Part shown: piece after piece, positions 35,450 to 46,990 of the stretch | Position numbering within the stretch: position 1 is the stretch's first letter | How the letters are laid out: each line of letters starts with the position of its first letter | Source: Bettongia penicillata ogilbyi | Taxonomy: Eukaryota; Chordata; Mammalia; Diprotodontia; Potoroidae | DNA: 64,000 nucleotides | Reading direction: 5' to 3' | Assembly (NCBI GenBank): GCA_023548195.1 | Contig: JAJHZJ010000220.1 | Coordinates: 3,437,870 to 3,501,869, forward strand | The notes under the pieces: generated by a model | Seen by the model: the letters and a program-made list of their open reading frames with translations, nothing else | Told to the model about the DNA's origin: nothing | The model's database searches: none | Made by a program: the position numbers and the translations under genes

Positions 35450-36285
35450 GATGAGTAATACGCTAGACAAATTAATAAACACAAAGATGTTACTTTAACA
35501 ATTTACTATGGTGAAAGGTAAGGTCAAGACACAAACTTAGAAGAAGAAAACAATGTTATAGATGTCCAATCACAATGCCAAAGAAAAAATATGAATTGGA
35601 TACAAGCTCATTAAGAATTTCTGGAAGACGTGAAAAAAAGCTTTTTAAAAATAAAATGAGAGATATAAATGGAAACTGATGAAAAGAAATGAGAGATGGA
35701 AGAAAATTATGTAAAGAGTCAACAGCTCGTTAAACACACAGACACACACATCTTGAAGTAAATAACACCATAAAAAAGAAATGACGTGATAAAAGAAAGG
35801 GGAAGGAGGACAAAAAAATCTACTGAAGAGAAGAACACCTTAAAAGACAGAATTGGCAAAATGAAAAAGAGATACAAAAGCTCACTGACGACAATAAGTT
35901 AATAAAAACTAAAATTGAGCCAGTGCAAGCTAATTACTCCAGAAGACACCAAGAAACAATGAAAAAATGAAATGGATGAAAAAAAATATAAAATATCTAA
36001 CTGGAAAAAAATGACCTGAAAAATAAATCCAGGAGAGATAATTTAAGAATTATTATACTATCTGAAAATCAGGTTCAGATAAGGAGCCTAGACATCATAT
36101 TTAAAAAAAATTATCAACCACGAAATGATATCCTAGAACCAAAGCCCAAAATAAAAATTCACAAAATCTAGCAATTAGCTTCTGAGAAATATGTCAAAAT
36201 GAAAATTCCCATGAATACTGTAGGCAAAATCCAGAGCTCCCATGTCTAGGAGAAAATATTGAAAGCATCCAGAAAAAAATGATCA
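35450..36285 (+). pseudogene. L1 ORF1 pseudogene (copy K)
   Basis: Starts around the ATG at 35450 and is collinear with ORF1 of the HAL1-like copies: coiled coil 35575-35960 (ATGCCAAAGAAAAAATATGA onward), RNA-recognition domain from about 36025 (AGGAGAGATAATTTAAGAAT), and part of the C-terminal domain to 36285. It has many stops and an ACACAC insertion near 35735-35750. It is older than the other copies, judging by divergence. Confidence 0.6.
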
Positions 36286-36649
36286 GAGCATCTTTCTTGC
36301 TATCTATACCTGGAGTGAGATTCAGAACAGTCAGTTAATAGTCACATAGAATCTTAAAATAGCAAGTTCCAAAAATCAGGTTTCAAATATGACTGTAATG
36401 TCACATTGACTAAGGAGCATCTTTTGAGGCAAGACTTAAGTGGCTTACATGCCATTCTATGCATGTTCTAGTTCCTGATTAAATAACAATCATAAAATCA
36501 AATTTACCATTAAAAGCTTAACTTTTCCATCAGTGCCAAATTGTACCTGAGGTTATCTGCCTCTAGAAAACTTAGACTAAAATTCTATTCCCCAACAAAA
36601 GATGTCTCTGATTAAGTTTCAGTAATTAATTCGGTCAATTGTTTTAATA
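36286..36649. other. Unique sequence
   Basis: No recognised feature between copies K and G. Confidence 0.4.
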
Positions 36650-37465
36650 CTTTTATATCACTTTGAAACATGTCCAATTTTTCACCCCATCTCTCCCCTC
36701 CCCCCACCCCCAATACCTTGCATTCTGATTATTCCTTCCCTCAGTGTAACCTCCTTTCTATCATTCCCCCACCCTTCCCTTATCCTCATCTTCTCTCTTT
36801 TCTTGTAGGGCAAGACAAATGATTATACCCCATTACATGTGTTTCTTATTTTCCAGTTATATGCAATAATAATTCTGAGCATTCACTTCTAATACTTTGA
36901 ATTCTAACTTATCTACCTCCCTCCCTCCCTACCCATCCTCGCTGAGAAGGCAAGCAATTCAATACAGACTAAATATGTGTCATTTTGCAAAAGACTTCCA
37001 TGATATTCATATTGTGTAATACTAACTATATTATCTTCTATCCTACTCTATCCCCCTTATTTTTTTATTCCCTCATTCGACTTTGTCCCCTCCCAAAAGT
37101 GTTTATTTCTAGTTTCTCCCTTCTCTCATTTGCCATCTCTTCTATCATTACCCTCATCCCACTTGGCATCTCCTCCCCTACTTTCCTGTAGTGTAAGATA
37201 GATTTTCATACCAAATTTAGTGAGCATGTTATTCCCTCCTACAGCTATATGTGAAGAGAGTAAGCTTTACTTTTCCCCTCTTTCCTTCTCCCTTTTCTCC
37301 TCCATTGAACAAGATTTTTCTTATCTCTTTCATGAGTTATAGACTACCTCATTCCCTTTCTCCCTTTCTCCTCCCAGTATTTTTCTCCCTCATCCCTTAA
37401 TTTTTACTTCATTTCTTTTTTTATGGATATCATCTCTTCTGATTTAACTCAAGCTATACTCTCTG

Positions 37466-37510
37466 TCTATGTATGTGTGTGTATGTGTGTGTGTGTGTAG
37501 GTGTGTGTAC
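37466..37510. repeat. TG microsatellite in copy G
   Basis: TATGTATGTGTGTGTATGTG followed by further TG units at the ORF1-3'UTR junction. Confidence 0.85.
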
Positions 37511-37654
37511 AATCCCTCCCCCTACCCAAATACTGAGAAAAGTCTCAAGAATTACAAATATTATCCTTCCATTCAGGAATGTAAAAGTTCAGCTTTAGAA
37601 AGTCTTTTATGTTTTCTCTTTCCTGTTTACCTTTTCATGCTTCTCTTGATTCTT

Positions 37655-38660
37655 GTGTTTGAAAGTCAGATTTTTTCCTCAGTTCTGGTCTTTTCATTAT
37701 GAATGCTTGAAATTTCTCTATATTATTGAATGACCATTTATTTCCTTGAAGTATTATACCCAAGTTTGCTGGGGAAGTGATTCTTAGTTTTAATCCCAGG
37801 TCCTGTGTCTTCTGGAATATCCTATATTAAGCCCTTCTATCCCTTAATGCTGAAGCTGCCAGATCCTGTGTTATCCTGACTGTATTTCCACAGTCCTTGA
37901 ATTGGTTCTTTCTAGCTGCTTGCAGTACTTTTTCCTTGACCTGAGAACTCTGAAATATGGCCATAATGTTCCTAGGAGTTGCTCTCTTCGGCTCTCTTTC
38001 AGAAGGTGATCAGCGGATTCTTTCAATATTTATTTTACCCTCTGGTTCTAGAATATCAGGATAATTTTCCTTGATAATTTCATAGACGATAATGTCTAGG
38101 CTCTTTTTGTGATCATCGCTTTCAGATAGTCTCATAATTTTTAAATTATGTCTCTTGTATCTATTTTCCAGGTCAGTTGTTTTTCCAATGAAATGTTTTA
38201 CATTATCTTCTATTTTTTAAAACTTTTGGTTTTGCTTTATAACTGCTTGTTTCATCTGATAGTCATTAGCTTCCTTGAACTTGGTTGTCTCTTTTAAAGA
38301 ACTATTTTGTTCAGGGAGCTTTTGAACCTTCTCCTCCATTTGACTAATTCTGCTTTTTAAAACTTTCTTCTCCTTGGCTTGTTGGATCTTTATTTCCAAC
38401 TGAGTTAGCCTCTTTTTAAAGGTATTATTTGCGTCAGCATTATTTTTGGTTCTCCTTTAGCAAGCTGCTAACTCTCTTTCAAAGCTCTTCTATTGCCTCA
38501 ACCCATTTTACCTTCACTTTGGAGGCACTGCAGGCAGGGGCCTTGATTTCCTGTGACAGTGTGCCTTGTTCTTCCTCATCTGGAAGGATGAGAGGAGACA
38601 CCTGTTCACCAAGAAAGTAATCTTCTATGATCTTATTCTGCCCCCCCCCTTTTTTGGCAT
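37655..38660 (-). pseudogene. L1-type ORF1 pseudogene (copy G)
   Basis: The start ATG is at 38660-38658 on the minus strand, in the same context as copy I. A coiled coil follows in broken frames (one open piece at 38399-38217: KSRISQMEEKVQKLPEQNSS). The RNA-recognition and C-terminal domains follow, to a DFQ-like end near 37665. At the codon where copies H and I read TGA, this copy reads AGA. The next stop is two codons later. Several frameshifts. Non-functional. Confidence 0.7.
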
Positions 38661-39318
38661 TTTCTCAGTTATTTACTTGACTTCTGAACCCTTTGTCAAG
38701 AGGAGGTCCTATTGTCCATCCTCTCCCCAGTACAGTGTTCAAGGCTGAGATTCAATTCAGCTGCTCTATTCCCTGGGTCTTTGGGTGGGGGTGAGGCAGT
38801 CAGTGAGGGCTGAGGTTTAGATCAGCTGCTCCCTACTACCAGAGGCTTTAAGTTGAGCTGCCTGGGCAATGGACCCAGGTTGCTTCCTAACCAATGTAGC
38901 TGCCTGCTGTCTGCTGCCATATCTGCCATTACCTGGGGCTATTGCTGGAGAAATCCCATTACCATCTTGCTCAGCTGGGAAAGCCCTCCCACACTGAACT
39001 TTGGTGCTTTCCTTGTCCCTTGGGAGTTGAGGGATCTGGCATGCTCCCTGAAGGAACTCTTCCCTGGAGGTCTGTTCATGTCCTGTTCCTCCCAGTGCTG
39101 TGCAACCCTGGCTGGACTTCACCCCATCCAGTGTCCTGTGAGATAGACCTTTCTTTTGGCCTTCCAGGTTACCTTTGGATGGAAACCTCTTTCTTTCTTC
39201 TTTGGCTTCTGCTGCTCTAGAATTGCTGAGAGTCAGTTTTTATGTAGATTTTGTGGGCTGTGGGGGAAGCACTAGAGTACAAGCATCTTTCTAATCCACC
39301 ATCCTGGCTGTGCCCCCA

Positions 39319-39799
39319 ACCACACAATTTTCCTAGGCAAATCAATAACATTATTCTAGGGAAGAAAATTTTGATGATGAATATCATATGAAATTGTTTA
39401 CTAATACTCTGTGCATAAAAAATTTAATAAAGTAAAAAGTGTTCACTAAATCTAAATCTATATTCCAATGGGTGAACAATTACCTAAGGAACTGAAGTAT
39501 TACAGAATCACAAGTAAACCCAGATAGTTTTGGCCTCAAAAGGTAAATTTGAATTCTTGCATCATGTCAATCTAATTAGTCATCAATTATTGATTTTTAT
39601 CTTCCCAACATTTCTTAAATATATCCTCATCTCTCTGCTCACATAGTCATAATTTAGTTCAGATCTTTATCAGTATCACATATCACCTGTATGATCACAA
39701 TATTCTCTTATTTTATATTCCTACCTCAAGGTTCCCTTTATGGTAATTCATCCTCCACACAAATATAAGAATAAATTTACTAAACAATGATATAACCAA
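39319..39799. other. Unique sequence
   Basis: No recognised feature. Confidence 0.4.
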
Positions 39800-40000
39800 A
39801 TATGTTACTATCTGTGAGTAAATTTCAGCGACTTCTTGTTGCCTCTCTGGTGCAAAATAAAATCTTATTATTGGCATTTAAAGGTTTTTGCCACTTGACT
39901 TCTTCCAAGTTCTCTTGCACATTATTCATCTTCTTCCAAGTTCTTTTGCATATTTTTCACCTTTACATAGTCCATAATCCAGTCATACTCAATCAATTAG
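39800..40000 (+). mobile_element. Possible L2 fragment
   Basis: CTTCTTGTTGCCTCTCTGGT, AAAATCTTATTATTGGCATT and AAGGTTTTTGCCACTTGACT follow the order of the L2 segment seen at 5370-5600. The stretch CTTCTTCCAAGTTCT occurs twice (39898 and 39930), a small tandem duplication. Confidence 0.35.
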
Positions 40001-40004
40001 TTAA

Positions 40005-40430
40005 GAAACAGTTGTCAGGGGCCCACTATAAGCTAAGAACTATGTTAATCACTGAGGATACAAAGGCATACAAAAGGTCATCCCTGTTCTTAAGGAGCTC
40101 ACAGGCTAATGAATAGAGAGCACACACACATATTTTAAAAAAATCTATCAACTGAATAAATTGGATGTAATTAAGGGAGGGAAGGTAGCAGAAATTTCAG
40201 AGATTAGAAAGAACTTCCCTTAGAAAGGGGGAATTTAGCTGAGAAGCAAAAGAGAATCAGTAAGGCAAGAAGCAGAGATTTAAATGGAGAGCATTCAGGA
40301 TTGAAGAACAAATAGCAAAAATGCCTAATGCTTAGGGCTAAGAGCATTTGTTTGTTGTGGAATGATAAGAAGGCCATTATCACTGGCTGGAAGAATAACT
40401 GTATTGGAGCTGTAAGGTATAAGATGATTC
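40005..40430 (-). mobile_element. L2 LINE 3' end (antisense)
   Basis: GGGGCCCACTATAAGCTAAG, ACTGAGGATACAAAGG and TTAAGGAGCTCACAGGCTAA are the antisense L2 terminus. The more internal part (GGCCATTATCACTGGCTGGA) follows to about 40430. Confidence 0.55.
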
Positions 40431-40469
40431 AGCCAAAATAGATATTCCCAAACTTATTTGGCCTATAGC

Positions 40470-40735
40470 ATGAATATATACAAATATATACATATATCCC
40501 TATATACGTGTGTATATATATACACGCATATATACAGGTATATTTATACATATTTATGTGTGTATACATGTGTATGTACAAATGTATATATGTACATATA
40601 TGTATGCATGCATGTGTATATGTATGTGTTTGCATGTGTCTGTGTGTATATGCATGTGTGTATATCCTCATTGTGCACACATATATGCATGCATGTATAC
40701 ATATGTACACATGCATACATACACACACATATTTG
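40470..40735. repeat. TATG/TATA/TGCA microsatellite cluster
   Basis: A 260-base mosaic of imperfect TATA, TGTG, TATG and CATG units. The tyrosine/cysteine/histidine-rich frames on both strands are artefacts of the repeat. Confidence 0.85.
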
Positions 40736-40870
40736 GCACAGCCCTGGAAATTGACCTTCTTTAATATTTTAGCAGACCTGCACAACCTGTGGCCTGAGGA
40801 CCGTTATAGCCTGCTGGCTGCTCAAAATTCTTTGGTGTGATGCCAGCAGCTGGTAGGTTCTGCCAGACCA

Positions 40871-42589
40871 CATTATTATTTTTCAAAAATTTCAATGATT
40901 TTTAAAATATATATATATATTTTAATTTACACATATTGAATTTTATAATTTGTATAACTCCGTTTTTCCTGCATTGCAATTTTCATGATGTAATATTGTA
41001 TTATATAATCATATAGTGTCATAATTTAAACAATCTATATTCACACATATTCCTGCTGATGGAATGTTGGACTTTCAAACAATGAGCAACATATTTGCCT
41101 GCCAACAATGTCTTTTAAAGACGTGTTGGCAGACTTTAGTACTTATTGGTTATGACTTGCATTTTATGTGTTTATTTAGAAAATAATGTAACGATTGTGA
41201 CTTTAACTCTACTACACAAAGATAGAATGTATGAACTTTTCTTTCAAATTTTCTTCTCTTTTTCTCTTATGCTTCCACCAACCCTTCATTTTCATTCATC
41301 ACCCTCTAATTGCACAAAAGGCTACTACTGCCTCCTTGGATTTTTCTAGTACCCTCCATGGGATGGTAACACCCACTTTGGGAATCTATGAACTAAAGCA
41401 TCACCTTGTCCTTCTATCCACGCACTCTAACCCCTTCTTCTTTTTTAGCTTCTTTCAAAATAAAAAGGACAATTTCATGCCAATCTCTGACAAAGATTTT
41501 ATTTTCTAAATTTCAGAAGCATTCCATTGATCTTATGCTATAATGTGAATATGAAGGTGTGATGTGGAGTAATCAAACAAAACAAAAACATTTGGCTAGA
41601 ATTTGAAAGCAAATCTAATTGCCCAGATGAAAATCAAGCAGCATGCCTTAAACAAGGTACAGTGCTCCTCTTACCATTCATATGGCAATAAAATTCATGT
41701 TGTTTTGTTTTGCTTCATCTGTAAACGTCCTGTTTATATATAAAAAGGTACAAGAAGAAACTATATTATACAGCATTTATTTGCCTTCAACTGATGTTAA
41801 GCTGACTAAAATGTTATTAGAAAATTAAGATATTTGAACCCAAAAAGGAGCAAAAAACAATTTTAAATCCTTTTTTAGAGATGGAGCAGCACATATAGTG
41901 TACAATACTAAATTTTCTCTCAACAATTATGCTAAGTATGTTTGGGGAAAAGTGTTAATTCTCCTTTGAACTCTTATATTTTCCCATAAGAAGCAGTACC
42001 TAACTTGGTTTCATATGTAAGATTCCATCAGCCCTTAGCAAAATCACACTACTGATGAGAGAGTAAGAGAGTTGTAATTTCTTATTGGATGGAGAGAATG
42101 TTTGTTTGCTATTTATTGCTTTAAGTAAATCCTTCTCCAATATAATCTGTTGTTAGCTTCAGAAGTTTAATAGATATTGAAATTACTCTTGATTTTTTTT
42201 TGAAACCTAGGTTCTAGATCTCAAATTCCTAACTTGTAAAATAAAGGGGTTTGAGGATCCTTCCATCTTTTAGTCTGTTATTCTAATAAATTTTAAATAT
42301 GTTTCTAAGAAGAATGCCAAATTTTGTTATATCTGAGAATGTTCTGTGTGGAGGGATATACCCAAAGAGAATGGTGCTGGTGTAAATCCAGAACTTCAGT
42401 TCTGGGCCAAGATATTTTTGACATTTAAGATATGTGAATATTTCATTCATTTTTATATTAAATTCACATTTCATTAATTGGAATTTCTTTAAGTAATACA
42501 GGGCAATGTATCTATTGAAAATGTGACATTTAAAGTTTCCAGAATCTTTCTTCTATATAGATATTTACTTGATAGCATTCATTCCAGAT
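40871..42589. other. Unique sequence
   Basis: A TA run lies at 40907-40921. No other repeat or exon recognised. The serine/phenylalanine-rich open frames around 41146-41509 lack any domain. Confidence 0.4.
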
Positions 42590-42840
42590 AGATAGGGACA
42601 CAGTGGATAGAGAACTGGTCTTAGTGTCAATGATTTGATTTCAAAACCAAATTCAGACACTTGTACATGAGTGACCCTAAGTAAGTTTCTTAATGTCTGT
42701 CTGCTTTCATTTCCTCAGCTCTAAAATGGGGATAGTAACATCACCTAATTCCTAGGTTTGATGTAAAAATCAAAGAAAGTAATGTGTTTAAAGCACTTAA
42801 TGCATTTTCTGGAACATATTAAGTGATATATAAATCATTA
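42590..42840 (+). mobile_element. MIR/CORE-type SINE
   Basis: Head GACACAGTGGATAGAGAACT, followed by TTGATTTCAAAACCAAATTC. The CORE-like middle has TGAGTGACCCTAAGTAAGTT and CCTCAGCTCTAAAATGGGGA. The 3' part has AAGCACTTAATGCA and GATATATAAATCATT. The structure is nearly complete but the promoter is decayed. Confidence 0.6.
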
Positions 42841-43489
42841 ATTTGCTCCTTTCTTCTTTCCTTCTTTCCTTTCTGCCTTCCATTAGAAGACAAGCTATTG
42901 AAATAACCATGAATTTACAAATGTCTTTTGAAGAGATTAGGAAAATAAAGGCTTAATTGAAGTACTAACTAGTACCATGATTTCTGTACCAACTCTCCTC
43001 TCCCACTCACAACACTGAAATGAGAACCAATGGCCAGGATTAGGTAGAATTGGATTGTGACCACTATAGAATTGAGAGGAGGTTGACTCCATTTGATTAA
43101 GGGGACAGAACATCATTCTGTTTCTTGACTGCGTCTTGATATCTCTCTCTACATCTATGTTAAGTGGATATGCGTCACATATGAACACACAGTGTTATTA
43201 TGTCTTGATTATTTTTGCTATCACATTTGTGACATGCATGGTTTATAAATATAAAATGTCACTCTCTGTTATGACCATTCGTTCATGCCATTATTTTTAA
43301 AATGATTACTCAAAATATCCCTCATGTATATAAAAATCATACTGTTGCAGAATCAAAGTTTTTCGGAGGAATTAATAGCAAAATGTTATAGTAAAATATT
43401 CAAAATATCATTAAAAGGAACAAATAGTATTTTACGGTTTTTAAAGCATTTTTTATGTGTTAACTTATTTTACTCTCAAAAAATTCCAC
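42841..43489. other. Unique sequence
   Basis: A CTTT/TTCC-rich stretch at 42850-42885 and no other recognised feature. The open frame at 42937-43188 (minus) has no recognised domain. Confidence 0.4.
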
Positions 43490-43645
43490 TGAAATAGATT
43501 GTATTGTCATTTTCTTTTCATGGATTAGGAAAGTAAGACAGATTTGTTCATAGCTGCAAAGTTTGCATCTGAAACACCATTCAAACTCAGGTCTTCTGGG
43601 CTCCAAATCTAACAATCTCTTTATAGCACCATCCAGTGGCTCAAA
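43490..43645 (-). mobile_element. MIR-type SINE fragment
   Basis: Antisense MIR order: TTTTCATGGATTAGGAAAGT, CATAGCTGCAAAGTTTGC, CATTCAAACTCAGGTCTTCT, then the head near 43620. Confidence 0.55.
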
Positions 43646-43734
43646 TTTTTGCTAGTAGATTTTTTTAAAGGCAAGATATATTTTGCTATTTCTGAACCTT
43701 TATATCCCTCTGTTGTAATGGTCTTCATATTTAT

Positions 43735-44060
43735 TGGGGTGCTAGGTGGCACAGTGGATAGAGCACCAGTGCAGGAGTCAGGAGGACCTGAGTTCAAATC
43801 TCACCACAGACACTTGACACTCACTAGCTGTATGATGTTGGGCAAGTCACTTAACCTCAATTGCTGCATACTGGGTCACCTTCAGTCCTCCTGGTGAATA
43901 TCCAGTCACTGGATTCAGATGGCTCTGGAGGAGAAGTGAGGCTGGTGACCTGCACAGCCCTCCCTCACTCAAAAAAAAACCAAAAAAACAAAGTCAAGTG
44001 CAAGTCATGTCATTACTTCTCTGATGACATGGTTTTCTTTGGCAATGAAGGATGAACACA
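43735..44060 (+). mobile_element. Full-length tRNA-derived SINE
   Basis: The best-preserved SINE in the window. It has a tRNA-like head with both Pol III promoter boxes, then GGCAAGTCACTTAACCTCAA. A second module contains CTGCATACTGGGTCACCTTC and CTGGAGGAGAAGTGAGGCTG, then an A-rich patch (43972-43990) and a tail with TGGCAATGAAGGATGAACAC. The head is shared with the elements at 14069 and 42590. A clear target-site duplication was not found. Confidence 0.75.
43747..43800 (+). promoter_or_regulatory. Pol III A and B boxes of the SINE
   Basis: A box TGGCACAGTGG at 43747-43757 and B box GTTCAAATC (within GAGTTCAAATCTC) at 43792-43800. Spacing is about 35 bases, normal for a tRNA-type internal promoter. 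Both are close to consensus, so transcription is possible but not shown. Confidence 0.65.
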
Positions 44061-45129
44061 CTCACATTCATCTTTCTTAATAAACTAACTTGAATCAATA
44101 AATATGTTCAATGTGGCAGAAATACCTTGGCAATGAAGAATTTCAGTTGGTGATTTCAAAACTGATAGAAATTTATTGGGTAGAAAAAATATATAATGAT
44201 CAGAAAGATGAAGTTTAAAATAAGATTAAAAAAGATAAATGGGACAGGACATCAATTTAGTACAGGAACTTAATCAGAAAAGAATCAAAGTAGTTATGTT
44301 AAATAATTGTGAAATATGCAGTGGACTACAAAAGAAATCGAGATAGTTCTTAGCAGTAATGCCCTAGAGATGGTGTTTATAGGAAGCTTGGAGCAGAGAA
44401 GGAGTTTCAATTGAAGACTGAACCACTTATTTTTATTCACTGAAACACTTGTGAATTTTTTCATTTTTGTTTCCACTTCATTACACATCCTTTTCTTTCA
44501 CTTGAAGTCTAGTTAGAAAGTCCACAACAATTCAGTCAAGTCACAAGTCACTTATTCTGGATGTTTTCAAAATTATTAAACTTTCCCATAAAACTTTGTA
44601 TATGCTTTGTATATAGATGTCAGTTATAACTAATGAGGAAACTGCATTTAAAATATGAAGTAGTGAATACTCATTTCTATCATTAAAATAAATGCAAATC
44701 AAATGTAATTGTTTTATTCAACACCAAAAATAAATATTAGTAGATGAAATAAGAAATACTAAAATCTACATGGCATTTTTCCATAAGACTAAAAAATCAC
44801 TTAGTTAATATAAATCTAAACATAAAATCATGTGCTGACATTATGTCCTGGTAACACATGCACTAATTGTGAAATCATAAGCATATTTTTTTAACCTCTC
44901 TAAGCATCATTTTCTTCACATAATTGGATTCCTGGCTTATAAATCCATGAAGAATGGAATCATTCAACCTTAAAATGCAATATAAATATGTACTATTTTT
45001 ACCCACTCTACATTAAAATCATGAGCCTGGTGCCATACATTATTTGATTCTTCTTTCTCCTGTTATGCTTAACACTATGCTCATCACCTAATATTTTACA
45101 AATGTTATCCACATAAATAACTCAAATGT
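44061..45129. other. Unique AT-rich sequence
   Basis: No recognised feature. Confidence 0.4.
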
Positions 45130-45335
45130 ATATGTATAATAGGAAGATGATAGAGTTGGATTCAGAAACAGACCTGAAAGAGATTACTTGCACTCAAAGA
45201 TCAGTGGTCATTAATTATGTTACCTTGGACAAGTCACATTTCCTCTCTAGCCTTCACTTTCCCTGATTAGAAATTAAAGTGTTGCAATAAATGATCTCTA
45301 AAGTCCTTTCCATCTTTAATACTTATGATCATACA
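45130..45335 (+). mobile_element. MIR-type SINE
   Basis: Sense order: GATAGAGTTGGATTCAGAAA, ATTATGTTACCTTGGACAAG, TCACATTTCCTCTCTAGCCT, then AATGATCTCTAAAGTCCTTT. Diverged. Confidence 0.55.
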
Positions 45336-45354
45336 GTCCTATATCTTGATTCCT

Positions 45355-45665
45355 ATAAGGGATAACAAAGAAAGCTTTCTGAAGAAGGAGATTAATAAGA
45401 AAATTAATAAGAACTGAAAAGCTAATGAAAAGAAAGCAAAATATTGCAGAGATGAATAATATTAAAAGCAACATCATTGAAGCAGGGAAGTATCAGGCAC
45501 ATTTGGAAGAAAAAGTGTAGTCCAGCTTGACTGGAAACTAGTTAATGGAAGGGAGAAATATGAGAGCATTAGAACAGAGGTGGGATCAATTGGGGGGAGG
45601 AATTGAATATCAGATAGTATGCACTTTATTTGATAACAAATATGAAGATACTAAAGATTTTGAGT
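45355..45665 (-). mobile_element. L2 LINE fragment (antisense)
   Basis: AAGAAAGCTTTCTGAAGAAG, ACATTTGGAAGAAAAAGTGT and AGTATGCACTTTATTTGATA follow the antisense L2 order seen at 24060-24480 and 40130-40430. Confidence 0.4.
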
Positions 45666-45669
45666 ATAC

Positions 45670-46250
45670 ATGTGTGTATTGGCAAATGAAGTAGGATCTT
45701 TTTCTGTTTTTGTTTAAGTATAATTGAGTATAATGCCTCTGTTTCTTTCCCACTCATTGTCTGGCCTGAGAAGATTTGTGAGAAGGTCCAAGCCTTTTGC
45801 TAATGAAGCACTGGTTTTTAAGGGATGTGATGCCCTCTGGCTCTAAAAAGTGTATGAAGACTCTGAGGCGCAGTTTTATTTTGGGGATTAATTTTGGTAA
45901 GAATGTTTGAGTGCCAGATGAGGACTCTGGGAAGACTCTAAAAAGGTCCCTGGCTTTGAGAACCCAGATATTGTGCTTTCCTCTCTGGTAACTGGTCAGA
46001 GAGCTGTACCTGTCTCTAAATATGGGCAGACAGAGGAAACCATGTCTGTATATTACTTTGGATTTCAGGGTTTTGGCTCACCTCAACTAGATGAACGATA
46101 TATATGCTTCTCTAAAGGATTGATATATGTGTTTAATTAAAATGAATATTAACCTCAAAAGTTACCTTTTGTTTTATCAATGTGGATCTAAGAACCTGGG
46201 ATATCAGGTCCCACTGTGCATGTTGAGGTGCTTACTGATACAATGTGAAA
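45670..46250. other. Unclassified, possibly LTR-like sequence
   Basis: A compositionally distinct 580-base block with GGGATGTGATGCCCTCTGGC. It sits between two antisense L2 pieces, so it may be an inserted element. No terminal repeats or target-site duplication were found. Confidence 0.25.
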
Positions 46251-46307
46251 TGACAAAATGCCAAAATCTATTCAAATCCACAAGTACTTATTAATGACTT
46301 ACTATGT

Positions 46308-46757
46308 TGTAATGACAAGGGAATTTGAAGATCTTCCCTGCCCCTTAATAGGCCCATGTGACTTGCTCTGAGCTCTGGCCCAGTCCACAGCCCACATGGA
46401 GCTGAAGGTGGAAGGAGATTGGGTGGAGCAGAAAGTGAGAGGGAGGCAGAGCTGAGAGAGAGGAGGGAGAAGTGAGGTAGAGCAGAGCAGCTAGCACGAA
46501 TGATAGAGGGAGTGATTTTGCCTAATGGAGCTTGTTTGTGGGGAAGACTGATGGAGGGAAGGCTTGGGGATGGCCATGCTCCCTTTATTGGTAATGTGTA
46601 CGAATTTTGTTGTTACCATGGTGGAAATGACTTTCTGGTACCTGAATAATTATCCTGGTTTTATCTGTGAGGAAGAGAGTTTATATTTTGTGAATTTACA
46701 CTTGACCTACATATGTATATTCATAGCAGCTTCTATGGCCATCTCACTGGTCTTACA
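46308..46757 (+). mobile_element. Candidate solo LTR or similar insertion
   Basis: A 450-base block that interrupts an L2 3' end. It begins TGTAATGACAAG and ends TGGTCTTACA, giving imperfect terminal inverted bases (TGTAA-GAC versus its complement) and TG...CA ends as in retroviral LTRs. The middle is purine-rich (46400-46500: AGAGAGAGGAGGGAGAAGTG). A possible 4-base ATGT duplication flanks it. The strand is arbitrary. No AATAAA was seen, so the LTR call is tentative. Confidence 0.4.
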
Positions 46758-46874
46758 TGTGAGTAGTATTGTGGTATATATAAAGAAATACAAAAACAGA
46801 GTCCCTATCCTTAGATAATTTATGTTCTTTTGGGGAAGGCCTCATGGAAGCAAGAAGTTCAATAAAGATTATAT

Positions 46875-46899
46875 TCACACACACACACACATATATATG

Positions 46900-46948
<49 letters not shown>

Positions 46949-46990
46949 GGTACACATATACAAGTATACATACATACTATGTATGTATAC
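46875..46990. repeat. CA/TA/TACA microsatellite cluster
   Basis: (CA)n followed by (TA)n interrupted by TG units, then ATACAT units. Confidence 0.85.

Larger units (their letters stand above)
30860..36285 (+). mobile_element. L1 copy K, interrupted by L1 copy J
   Basis: The outer, older L1 is in two parts: 5'UTR-like sequence at about 30860-31480 and ORF1 at 35389-36285. They are separated by copy J with a 14-bp duplication. The right half opens with GACCTGAAACTTGACAGAGT, typical late 5'UTR sequence, and runs into ORF1. The element ends abruptly at about 36285 within the C-terminal domain, so its ORF2 and 3' end are missing. The left boundary is uncertain. Confidence 0.6.
36650..39318 (-). 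mobile_element. HAL1-like element copy G
   Basis: Antisense 2.67-kb element. From the left: degraded 3' end, pyrimidine-rich 3'UTR (36680-37430), TG tract (37466-37510), ORF1 (37655-38660), and 5'UTR ending at TTGGGGGCACAGCCAGGATG on the minus strand (39318). The spacing from ORF1 end to 3' end is about 1 kb, so ORF2 is absent. I found no convincing target-site duplication. The left end is probably eroded. Confidence 0.75.

Noticed and set aside
36600..39340. Target-site duplication for copy G (CAATTGTTT and CAATTTT near the ends)
   Set aside because: Too short, not at the element borders, and easily expected by chance in AT-rich DNA.
40429..40840. Several 80-118-codon Tyr/Cys/His-rich frames on both strands
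   Set aside because: Artefacts of the TATG/TGTG/CATG microsatellite mosaic, with no domain or codon bias.
40770..40870. Possible hAT-type DNA transposon piece (GCACAACCTGTGGCCTGAGG)
   Set aside because: The phrase recalls a known mammalian repeat, but only about 50 bases fit and no terminal inverted repeats were found.
43741..43812. tRNA-like sequence with A and B boxes
   Set aside because: It is the head of a SINE. No cloverleaf with acceptor pairing could be drawn, and the same head recurs at 14069 and 42590.
46564..46818. 84-codon frame with two hydrophobic stretches resembling a small membrane protein
   Set aside because: It spans the border between the LTR-like insertion and the L2 fragment, so it is a chimera of two repeats. 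No upstream or downstream exon signals.
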